The position numbers and the translations under genes were made by a program. A stretch of 38,238 nucleotides of DNA from Desulfurococcales archaeon. GTDB taxonomy: Archaea; Thermoproteota; Thermoprotei_A; Sulfolobales; Acidilobaceae. Shown here piece by piece: positions 31,988 to 38,238 of this stretch. The notes beneath the pieces are model-generated. The model did not search any database. It was not told the DNA's origin and saw only the letters and a list, made by a program, of their open reading frames with translations. The DNA is taken from the NCBI GenBank assembly GCA_015521705.1, contig WANR01000030.1:1-38238 (forward strand). Direction: 5' to 3'. Position 1 is the stretch's first letter; each line of letters begins with the position of its first letter.

Positions 31988-33736
31988 TTATGGGCATTTT
32001 ATTGAGGGCATTTTTATGCCCTGCTTGCATGCTATTTCGACTGATTTCTCGTAGCCTGCATCTGCATGTCGGACAACGCCTATTCCTGGATCTGCTGTTA
32101 GTACAAGTTCAGCTCTTTTCTCGGATTCTGGCGTGCCGTCAAGTACTAGTCCAAGACCTGCGTGGAGAGAGTAACCTATACCGACGCCTCCTCCATGGTG
32201 GAAGCATACCCATGTGGCTCCTGCTGAAGCATTTAATAGGGCATTGAGCACGGGCCAGTCACCTATTGCATCGCTTCCATCCTTCATCCCCTCAGTTTCT
32301 CTGTACGGGCTAGCAACACTGCCCGAGTCTAGATGGTCTCTGCCTATCCATACAGGCCCTATCTCTCCGAGCCTGACAAGCTGGTTCATTAGTTTCCCAA
32401 ATCTAGCCCTCTCCCCGTACCCAAGCCATACGACCCTGGCAGGCAAGCCTTGGAACTTTACGTGTTTTCTGGCATTTCTAACCCATCTGACCAGCCTCAC
32501 GTTATCCTTGAATACTGCCAGGAGCTCGTCATCTAGTCTCTCAATGTCCTTTGGGTTACCTGTGAGGCTGGTGTACCTGAAGGGACCCCGCCCCTCCTCA
32601 AACATTGGCCTTATGTAGGCCTGGACGAAGCCTGGGAACTCGAATGCTTCCCTGAGGCCTGCCTCGTACGCCATTTTTCTAATATTGTTTCCATACTCGA
32701 AAACCACTGACCCCCTTCTCTTAAACTCTACCATTGCCTTGACCTGCTTCTTCATGCTCTCAATGGCAAGCGACTTGTATTTCTCGGGATCCCTAGACCT
32801 TAGTTCTTCGGCTTCCTCAACACCCAGGCCCTCGGGAATATAGCTTAGAGGGTCATGTGCCGGGGTTTGATCGGTGACTACGTCAGGGATTATGCCCTGC
32901 TCTAGGAGACTATTATAGACTTCAGCTGCATTGCCCAGAACGCCTATGCTTAGGGGTTCCCCTTTATCCTTGGCTTCCAGCGCCATGTCTACAGCTTTCT
33001 CTAGGCTATAAGTCCACGTATCCAGGTACCCGTGCTTCAACCTTCTCTCTATCATTCTCTTGTCAACCTCCACAACCAGGGCGACGCCACCGTTCATTTT
33101 CACTGCTAGAGGCTGCGCCCCACCCATCTCGCCTAGACCCGCTGTCAATACTAGTCGGCCCTCTAGGCTTTTTTCTGGGAAGTGCTTCTCGGCTGCAAAA
33201 GCAAATGTCTCATAAGTTCCCTGAAGTATGCCTTGGGTCCCAATGTAGGCCCAGCAGCCAGCAGTCATCTGGCCATACATTGTTAAACCGCGCGACTCCA
33301 GCTCCCTGAAATAGTCCCAGTCAGCCCACTTGGGGACAAGCACTGCGTTACTTATAATAGCCCTTGGAGCCATCTTATGGGTCTTAAAGATAGCTACAGG
33401 TTTTCCGCTCTGGACTACTAGGGTTTCATCCTCCTTCATGGTTAGAAGAGAGTCGACTATGGACTCGAAAGCGTGCCAGCTTCTCGCAGCCCTACCAGTT
33501 CCGCCGTAAACTATAAGGTTCTCGGGGTCCTTGGCCACGTCAGGGTCTAGTACGTGGAAAAGCATGCGCAGTATTCCTTCAACCTGCCAGCTTTTACTGT
33601 CGACATTGAACTCCTCGCCCTTTATAAAGCTCACTCTGAGCCTCTCCCAGGGCCTATAGAAACCCTTCTCTATCAGCCTCATTATGGGTCTATCGCCATA
33701 CTTTTCCCTAATATGGGCCGGGACCTCTATAGTCAT
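31988..33736 (-). CDS. hutU: Urocanate hydratase (urocanase)
   Basis: NAD-dependent hydration of urocanate to imidazolone propionate, the second step of histidine breakdown. The 582 residues cover the whole family: [17 protein letters not shown] near the N-terminus, [40 protein letters not shown] (NAD-binding region), [36 protein letters not shown], and the active-site region [20 protein letters not shown] followed by RHADAGYE near the C-terminus. The usual WVSxHHGGGVGxGYSxHAG is kept except for Cys at the Ser position. It lies between livF and livK on the opposite strand, divergent from livK with about 100 bases between the starts. No other hut gene is in the window. Confidence 0.96.
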   Translation of the reverse strand: MTIEVPAHIREKYGDRPIMRLIEKGFYRPWERLRVSFIKGEEFNVDSKSWQVEGILRMLFHVLDPDVAKDPENLIVYGGTGRAARSWHAFESIVDSLLTMKEDETLVVQSGKPVAIFKTHKMAPRAIISNAVLVPKWADWDYFRELESRGLTMYGQMTAGCWAYIGTQGILQGTYETFAFAAEKHFPEKSLEGRLVLTAGLGEMGGAQPLAVKMNGGVALVVEVDKRMIERRLKHGYLDTWTYSLEKAVDMALEAKDKGEPLSIGVLGNAAEVYNSLLEQGIIPDVVTDQTPAHDPLSYIPEGLGVEEAEELRSRDPEKYKSLAIESMKKQVKAMVEFKRRGSVVFEYGNNIRKMAYEAGLREAFEFPGFVQAYIRPMFEEGRGPFRYTSLTGNPKDIERLDDELLAVFKDNVRLVRWVRNARKHVKFQGLPARVVWLGYGERARFGKLMNQLVRLGEIGPVWIGRDHLDSGSVASPYRETEGMKDGSDAIGDWPVLNALLNASAGATWVCFHHGGGVGIGYSLHAGLGLVLDGTPESEKRAELVLTADPGIGVVRHADAGYEKSVEIACKQGIKMPSIKCP

Positions 33737-33806
33737 GAAGCATCCCCAGGGTATTCCCTCCTAATAATTCTGGGCGTGCTAAAGTTTTAAAATTGCCAGT
33801 ATTTCA

Positions 33807-33815
33807 TATATATAA
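33807..33815 (+). promoter_or_regulatory. TATA box of the livK-like gene
   Basis: TATATATAA lies 32 bases before TTG 33839 but only 11 before ATG 33818. This favours the TTG as the true start of the binding protein. TTTTAAAAC on the other strand (33784-33792) would serve hutU. Confidence 0.5.
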
Positions 33816-33838
33816 TAATGTGTCCTCGCGGTGAGAGC

Positions 33839-35032
33839 TTGAAATTAGGAGTACAGAAAACCCTTTTAGCAGCTGTCATCGTCGTGCTCCTGGTAGTAGC
33901 GATCATTGCCGTGCTTGTAGTACTCAGAGGTGCGGGAGAAGAGGAAACTATTAAAATAGGGTTCTTCGCTCCACTCACAGGGCCGGCCTCTGCCGATGGC
34001 ATAGCTGCTAGGACAGGCGCCGAAATAGCTGTGGAGATAATAAACGAGAGGGGAGGCATTCTGGGTAAAAGGGTTGAACTAGTAGTATACGATGATGCAC
34101 TCAACCCGGACCAGGCCGTCGCCGTGGCCCAGAAACTGATCCAGCTAGACGGCGTAGTTGCCGCAGTTAGTGGATCCTATAGTAGCACAACGCTTGCAGC
34201 ATCCCAGGTCTTCGAGGAATCAAGAGTACCGCTGGTAGTAGCCTATGCCGTCAACCCGCTGATAACAGAGGGGAAAAGATACGTCTTTAGAGTCGGGATG
34301 CTCGCCGAGACCGAAGGAAAAGCGGCAGCATATACAGCCGTGAAGCTCCTAGGCTACAAGACCGTGGCTATCTTATACATCGACAACCCATACGGGGACT
34401 CGCTGGCTAAGACTGCGAAAGAGTATGTTGAAAAGTATGGAGGCGAAGTAGTGTTCATGGACAAGTTCCAGTTCGGAACAGACGACTTCTCTCCCTGGCT
34501 AAACCAGATCAAAGCCATAGACGAAGAGAAGGGAGTGGACGTACTACTCATAGTGGGCTACTACCAGCATGCAGTAGCAGTAAAACAGGCAAAGAGCCTG
34601 GGAATCCAAGCCCAGATACTGGGAGTTGAGGGCTTCGATTCTCCAAAATTCATCGAGATAGCTGGCGATGCCGCTGAAGGTGTTATAATAGTGACAGACT
34701 TCGACAGGGATAGTGACCTTGAGATGACAAAAGAGTTCACCAAGAGGTACATAGAGAAGAGGAATCTAGACCCCGACATGGTGGCTGCTTCATCGTTTGA
34801 CGCTATAATGGTTCTCGCGGAAGCTATAGAGAAGGCTGGCAGCCTCGACAAGGAGAAGATAATAGAGGAGCTCTCAAAGATCAGGGACTTCCCTGGAGTA
34901 GCAGGCAAAATACTCTACTTCACGGAGAACCATAACGCGGTTAAGGAGTTAACCCTACAAGTAGTAGAAAACGGGAAGTTCAGGAGATACGCCATGATTA
35001 CTGAAGAAGAAATAATAACACCGTCCAAGTAA
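33839..35032 (+). CDS. livK: ABC transporter substrate-binding protein, LivK/HAAT type
   Basis: Extracellular receptor, membrane-tethered, that captures the solute for the importer. From TTG 33839 (after GGTGAGAG) it is about 397 residues: a basic start (KLGVQK), a long hydrophobic anchor (TLLAAVIVVLLVVAIIAVLV), and then the type I periplasmic-binding fold IKIGFFAPLTGPASADGIAA, with EIINERGGILGKRVELVVYD, AVAAVSGSYSSTTLAAS, VAILYIDNPYGDSLAKTAKE and QILGVEGFDSPKFIEIAGDA. The open frame to ATG 33818 is 21 bases longer but that ATG is too close to the TATA box. Specificity (Leu/Ile/Val, His, aromatic or other) cannot be read. The divergent urocanase gene hints at histidine or urocanate. Confidence 0.92.
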   Translation: MKLGVQKTLLAAVIVVLLVVAIIAVLVVLRGAGEEETIKIGFFAPLTGPASADGIAARTGAEIAVEIINERGGILGKRVELVVYDDALNPDQAVAVAQKLIQLDGVVAAVSGSYSSTTLAASQVFEESRVPLVVAYAVNPLITEGKRYVFRVGMLAETEGKAAAYTAVKLLGYKTVAILYIDNPYGDSLAKTAKEYVEKYGGEVVFMDKFQFGTDDFSPWLNQIKAIDEEKGVDVLLIVGYYQHAVAVKQAKSLGIQAQILGVEGFDSPKFIEIAGDAAEGVIIVTDFDRDSDLEMTKEFTKRYIEKRNLDPDMVAASSFDAIMVLAEAIEKAGSLDKEKIIEELSKIRDFPGVAGKILYFTENHNAVKELTLQVVENGKFRRYAMITEEEIITPSK

Positions 35033-35120
35033 GCATAGCCCACAACACGTAAAGCGTTTTCTTTACCAAAACCGTGCAAGGGCACAGTGTCTTATCCGGG
35101 AATAGAGGGCTCTAGAGGGC

Positions 35121-35129
35121 CTTAAATAG
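35121..35129 (+). promoter_or_regulatory. Candidate TATA box of the livH-like gene
   Basis: CTTAAATAG is 32 bases before the ATG at 35153 and lies in the spacer of an inverted GGCC pair. The permease genes may therefore be transcribed separately from livK. Confidence 0.45.
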
Positions 35130-35152
35130 TGGCCTACCCTTAGGAGTGATAC

Positions 35153-36028
35153 ATGATGATCGACGAGATACTACAGCATCTACTTAGCGGGGTCACGGTT
35201 GGCTCTATTTATGCAGCCACAGCTCTGGGGCTTACCCTCGTATATGGCTTGTTAAAGATCCTACACATAGCCCACGCTGGCGTCTACGTGTGGGGGGCTT
35301 ATGCAGGGTTCTATGCCTACACATACACGGGCAACCCGATAGTCGCGGGCCTTGCCTCTATGGCCGTTGCAGCGCTTTTAGGTGTCGGCATAGAGAGGGT
35401 TTTCTACTTAAGGCTCCTCGACAAGCCTAGATACGTTCCTCTTATGGTCAGTATAGCTTTATTCATTCTAATGGAGGAACTGGCTGCTAACCTTTTTGGG
35501 CACTACCCCAAGGGGTTCCATGTCGAGGAGCTGCCGCGCCAGTCTATTAACGTTGGGGGGCTAACGATTAATGCTCTCCAAGTCGTAGTGGTCTCTATAA
35601 TACTTTCAGCCTTTGTATCTCTCTGGGCTATCCTGGCCAAGACCCGGTTCGGCATAGCGTCGCAAGCCCTTATACAAGACATGGAGGTCTCCCAGGCTCT
35701 GGGAGTCAACCTCTACAGAGTATTAGACGTTAACTTTGCCCTTGGATCCGCCCTGGCAGGGCTCGCGGGGCTCATAGTGGGCATGTATTATTCGAGCATA
35801 TACCCCTACATGGGCAATATAGTTGCTTATAAGGCCCTCGTAGTCATAGTCCTTGGAGGCTTCGGCAGCATAGCAGGAGCGCTGCTTGGAGGCATAATAC
35901 TAGGCGTCTCTGAGGAGTTTCTAACGGCTTACCTAGGTCACATATTACCTAGGGAAGCATTCGCCTTCATAGTGCTGGTCCTACTACTGATAGCCAGGCC
36001 CCAGGGACTGCTCGGGAGAGGTGAATAG
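35153..36028 (+). CDS. livH: ABC transporter permease, LivH type
   Basis: Membrane subunit of the importer, 291 residues with about eight hydrophobic segments. Family features: LLSGVTVGSIYAATALGLTL at the N-terminus, GLLKILHIAHAGVYVWGAYA, TRFGIASQALIQDMEVSQAL (cytoplasmic coupling loop), GVNLYRVLDVNFALGSALAG, and the C-terminal ALVVIVLGGFGSIAGALLGG. ATG 35153 or the adjacent ATG 35156. It overlaps the livM-like start by eight bases (GTG 36021, before its own TAG stop). Confidence 0.94.
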   Translation: MMIDEILQHLLSGVTVGSIYAATALGLTLVYGLLKILHIAHAGVYVWGAYAGFYAYTYTGNPIVAGLASMAVAALLGVGIERVFYLRLLDKPRYVPLMVSIALFILMEELAANLFGHYPKGFHVEELPRQSINVGGLTINALQVVVVSIILSAFVSLWAILAKTRFGIASQALIQDMEVSQALGVNLYRVLDVNFALGSALAGLAGLIVGMYYSSIYPYMGNIVAYKALVVIVLGGFGSIAGALLGGIILGVSEEFLTAYLGHILPREAFAFIVLVLLLIARPQGLLGRGE

Positions 36029-36911
36029 CTTGGTCTTGCCAGAATACTACGTAACGCTGGCCATCCAGGTAGGCATATACGCCATAGCAGCGCTAGGTCT
36101 AAACATTACGATGGGTAAGGCGGGCCAAGTCAATCTAGGCCAGGCAGCCTTTATGGGCATAGGAGCTATGGCTTCAGCTATACTAACCCTACGCCTAGGG
36201 CTGCCCTTCTGGCTCGCGCTCCCCGCCTCAGGGCTATTAGCCGGCCTGGCTGGTACCCTGCTTGGCCTAGTAAGCGTGAGACTTAGACACGATTTTCTGG
36301 CTATAACCACTATAGGCTTCAACTTCATAGTAGTCTACGTGTTCCTCTACTACGAAGTTTTCGGCGGATCCTACGGGATAATAGGCATACCCAGGCCGAC
36401 TATTGCGGGCTTGGAGCTTAAAAGCCTCTACTACGCCATACTGGTATATGCTATCCTGGCACTGCTCATGGCCATAGCAAGATTCTTCGACAAAACATGG
36501 GGGGGCATCGCTTTTAAACTAGTCAGAGAGGACGAGGAAGCGGCAATGAGTCTTGGAGTAGACGTTAGGAAGTTCAAGATAATAGCGTTCGCCCTAGGCG
36601 CAGCCTACGGTGGAATAGCTGGCAGCCTTATAGCCCATTTCAAAACAGTCATAGTGTACAGCGATTTCGAGTTCGTTTACTCGATAATGATCCTTTCAAT
36701 GAGCATTATCGGAGGCCTAGACAGCATACCCGGAGCCCTCGTGGGCGCCTCAATCGTGATCCTGCTGCCCGAGATATTCAGGCCGCTAACCGAGTATAGG
36801 TACATAATGTACACCTCGATAATAGCCGTCATGCTACTTTATATGCCGTCAGGAATACTGGGAAGCGGTAGCCCTGTAACTAAACTTTACAGGAAACTCG
36901 TTCAAAAATAA
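36021..36911 (+). CDS. livM: ABC transporter permease, LivM type
   Basis: Second membrane subunit, 296 residues. It shows the LivM pattern: LGLNITMGKAGQVNLGQAAF near the N-terminus, RLRHDFLAITTIGFNFIVVY, FKLVREDEEAAMSLGVDVRK (coupling loop), KIIAFALGAAYGGIAGSLIA and SMSIIGGLDSIPGALVGASI. GTG 36021 lies inside the livH-like 3' end. This completes a full importer of five genes with livG, livF, livK and livH, all on the plus strand but interrupted by hutU. Confidence 0.94.
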   Translation: MNSLVLPEYYVTLAIQVGIYAIAALGLNITMGKAGQVNLGQAAFMGIGAMASAILTLRLGLPFWLALPASGLLAGLAGTLLGLVSVRLRHDFLAITTIGFNFIVVYVFLYYEVFGGSYGIIGIPRPTIAGLELKSLYYAILVYAILALLMAIARFFDKTWGGIAFKLVREDEEAAMSLGVDVRKFKIIAFALGAAYGGIAGSLIAHFKTVIVYSDFEFVYSIMILSMSIIGGLDSIPGALVGASIVILLPEIFRPLTEYRYIMYTSIIAVMLLYMPSGILGSGSPVTKLYRKLVQK

Positions 36912-36993
36912 ATCAAGGCACAAGTAAGTAAGCCGCTTACGCCTCTAGGAGGGAAGAGGAGCACGAACAAGTGCCCGGTATTACTACATAGTA

Positions 36994-37002
36994 CTTTAAT
37001 AG
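36994..37002 (+). promoter_or_regulatory. TATA box before a 20-codon ORF and the zinc-ribbon gene
   Basis: CTTTAATAG begins 29 bases before the ATG at 37023, so that ATG would be at or next to the transcript start. Confidence 0.5.
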
Positions 37003-37022
37003 CTCTAGCCCCCAAACTAGTA

Positions 37023-37085
37023 ATGGAAAAGAGAGCGGCCGCCTGGTTAGAAGAACTAGTCAAGGCACAGCAAAGACTAAAGTAG
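37023..37085 (+). CDS. Possible leaderless 20-aa small protein or leader peptide
   Basis: ATG 37023 to TAG 37085 encodes MEKRAAAWLEELVKAQQRLK, a compact amphipathic helix. A TATA box sits at the right distance for leaderless translation. The TAG stop overlaps the GTG start of the zinc-ribbon gene (TAGTG), the coupling seen between true genes here. It could equally be the displaced N-terminus of that protein, if a frameshift exists. Confidence 0.35.
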   Translation: MEKRAAAWLEELVKAQQRLK

Positions 37086-37381
37086 TGGAGGTGCATGATA
37101 TATTGGCTAAAACACCCATAAGAGACGGGGAATCGCTACTTTGTATCAGGTGTAAAATACCGTTATCCTTGGGTAGCGAGACCGAGAAAAGAGCTAATGG
37201 CGAAGCCGTTATTTACAGGTACTATGTATGCAATGCGTGCAACTACAAGTTATTAGACGAGAAAATAGTCATAAAAAAGGATAAGGAAGGGATAAGGATC
37301 CTTATCGAGGTTAACGGCGCGTTGACAACGACGGAAAAAACCTACGTGAATAGGAGAAAGTCCCCTCAAGCACAACAATAA
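37085..37381 (+). CDS. Hypothetical zinc-ribbon protein (98 aa)
   Basis: Two cysteine pairs, CIRC (20-23) and CNAC (49-52), separated by about 25 residues with beta-strand character (GEAVIYRYYVCNACNYKLL), make a zinc ribbon typical of archaeal nucleic-acid-associated proteins. The C-terminal half is charged and ends in a flexible tail. The GTG start overlaps the stop of the 20-codon ORF. A run of T (CTCTTTTTG, 37391-37399) just after the stop may terminate transcription. Function unknown. Confidence 0.6.
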   Translation: MEVHDILAKTPIRDGESLLCIRCKIPLSLGSETEKRANGEAVIYRYYVCNACNYKLLDEKIVIKKDKEGIRILIEVNGALTTTEKTYVNRRKSPQAQQ

Positions 37382-37390
37382 AAAGGCATA

Positions 37391-37400
37391 CTCTTTTTGT
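37391..37400 (+). terminator. T-rich terminator after the zinc-ribbon gene
   Basis: A CTCTTTTTG tract starts about ten bases after the TAA stop, as expected for archaeal intrinsic termination, which needs only a T tract. Confidence 0.4.
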
Positions 37401-37503
37401 ACTAAACAATGACCGTTCACCCGAACCGTGTCTTCATTTATCAAATTATATCATACCGTATCAGACACGGCTGGGTTCATCACGGCGACACTCCGACCCC
37501 CTC

Positions 37504-37528
37504 ACCGTAGCCCCTCACGGGCTACGGT
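37504..37528 (+). repeat. Strong 10-bp hairpin upstream of the TnpB-like gene (possible IS end)
   Basis: ACCGTAGCCC (37504-37513) and GGGCTACGGT (37519-37528) are perfect inverted repeats with a 5-base loop, CTCAC. Elements of the IS200/IS605 group carry such subterminal hairpins instead of terminal inverted repeats. It lies about 100 bases before the TnpB-like ATG. A longer-range pair, CCGTGTC (37426-37432) / GACACGG (37464-37470), precedes it. Confidence 0.5.
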
Positions 37529-37559
37529 TCTCGGGAATCGGAGCCAACCAAGATAACTC

Positions 37560-37589
37560 ATATTTAATAAAACTATATTTAATAAAACT
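37560..37589 (+). repeat. Tandem 15-bp repeat, two copies
   Basis: ATATTTAATAAAACT occurs twice head to tail (37560-37574 and 37575-37589), followed directly by TTATAAAG (37589-37596), a likely TATA box for the gene at 37631. Confidence 0.7.
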
Positions 37590-37630
37590 TATAAAGTTTT
37601 CTGGGGATATATACCCCTAGGTAGAATGCT

Positions 37631-38238
37631 ATGGGTCTACCAGAGTACCTCGCACTTGATGTACCTTTTACGGTTAGAGGAGATGGAGCCAAACTAATTT
37701 AGTGGACAGCATGGTATTCTAAACTATGTGTCCATAGGCTATTAAACGATGTGAAAAACAACAATCTACTTATTGAATTATCACAAACGAGTTTCTTTAA
37801 ATATGCTCGCAATAGATGTTACGAATTTTTACCTAATCGTAGATACATAGATGGGATGGCAACACTAATACACTCGACACTCAAAAGTGCAAGAAAGCTA
37901 GGAGTAAATGTGAAAGACATAGAGTTGAAGGAGTGGCTACTATTCCAGAGCGAGGCGGAAAAGGAGAAGAAGGGGAACCTAAACATAAGACTAATATCGC
38001 CAGATAAAGCCGAAATACTAACACTAGACCATGAGAAGACTCCAAAGAAAATAAACATAAAACTAAGAACACCCAAAGGCTACCTAAAGTTGTTAAAAAC
38101 ACTCATAGAAAAAGCCATGAATAGAGAAATAGGTTATCCAGCTAGAATAGTAATTAATGAGTACAATTTCTACCAAAACAACCTACATCTCTACTGTAGC
38201 TTACAAATAATGATACCCTACAACCTGTACTTGAAGAC
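37631..38238 (+). pseudogene. tnpB: TnpB-like (IS605 OrfB) gene with premature stop, cut by window edge
   Basis: From ATG 37631 the frame reads MGLPEYLALDVPFTVRGDGA, hits TAG at codon 24 (37700-37702), then stays open to the end of the window (about 178 more codons). The continuation (PNRRYIDGMATLIHSTLKSA, then RKLGVNVKDIELKEWLLFQS, with GNLNIRLISPDKAEIL and a run of basic strands) has the look of the N-terminal region of crenarchaeal IS605 OrfB/TnpB, an RNA-guided nuclease of transposons. The RuvC-like residues and zinc finger would lie beyond the window. Base composition is distinctly more AT-rich than the core genes. Either a decayed element, or the active start is downstream of the TAG. 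No tnpA is visible. Confidence 0.55.

Noticed and set aside
37603-37617. GGGG-ATATATA-CCCC as a hairpin
   Set aside because: Only four pairs close it and the centre does not pair; too weak beside the 10-bp hairpin upstream.
37819-38102. Minus-strand ORFs at the right end
   Set aside because: Antisense to the long TnpB-like frame; F/S/L-rich shadow sequence.
1-38238. CRISPR arrays, rRNA genes, SRP or RNase P RNA
   Set aside because: No regularly spaced repeats and no recognisable rRNA or other large structural RNA were seen on either strand.

Overview
The window reads as chromosome of a hyperthermophilic crenarchaeon, most likely Desulfurococcales (Pyrodictiaceae- or Aeropyrum-like). The reasons are an archaeal/eukaryal information-processing set (L3, L4, L23, L18a/LX, L31e, L39e, S19e, aIF6, PDCD5, prefoldin, XPB, ATP-dependent DNA ligase, RNase P Rpp21), heavy GTG/TTG start use, AGG/AGA/ATA-rich codons, and TATA boxes about 30 bases before leaderless starts. 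I cannot name the species. All calls come from reading the sequence; no database search was run.

Layout. 1-1341 (minus) is the N-terminal part of a B12-dependent ribonucleotide reductase, cut by the window edge at its NPC active-site motif. 1764-6235 (plus) is a tightly packed, often overlapping run: a SPASM radical SAM enzyme, an 84-aa protein, a SpoIIM/DUF95 membrane protein, an eIF2B-like protein, a two-anchor membrane protein and RibB. The archaeal riboflavin synthase RibC follows with its own promoter. TyrS (minus) and a COG2108-type radical SAM protein (plus) diverge from a shared region. A small ORF is coupled to HisS, and a ribbon-helix-helix protein converges on HisS.

11652-14690 is the accessory part. 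It holds nearly 1 kb of gene-poor DNA, an unrecognised 261-aa gene, an AT-rich PIN-domain gene broken by a frameshift, a second small broken gene, and an ORF that runs antisense into the 3' end of a tRNA-Leu(UAG). That ORF has the architecture of the int(N) half of an SSV-type integrase, so this looks like the scar of an integrated virus or plasmid.

14876-27531 is core: a RecB-like nuclease with a helix-turn-helix, Mrp ATPase, XPB helicase with a coupled 144-aa partner, succinyl-CoA synthetase (sucC-sucD), then two minus-strand runs, S19e-PDCD5-L39e-L31e-aIF6-L18a-prefoldin-FtsY and ligase-Rpp21-YhbY. 27717-29838 is rpl3-rpl4-rpl23. 29927-36911 carries a complete branched-chain-amino-acid-type ABC importer (two ATPases, binding protein, two permeases) with a urocanate hydratase gene set inside it on the opposite strand, which suggests import and catabolism of histidine or a related compound. 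The right end holds a zinc-ribbon protein behind a 20-codon ORF, then a TnpB-like (IS605 OrfB) gene with an early stop and a strong hairpin upstream, running off the edge.
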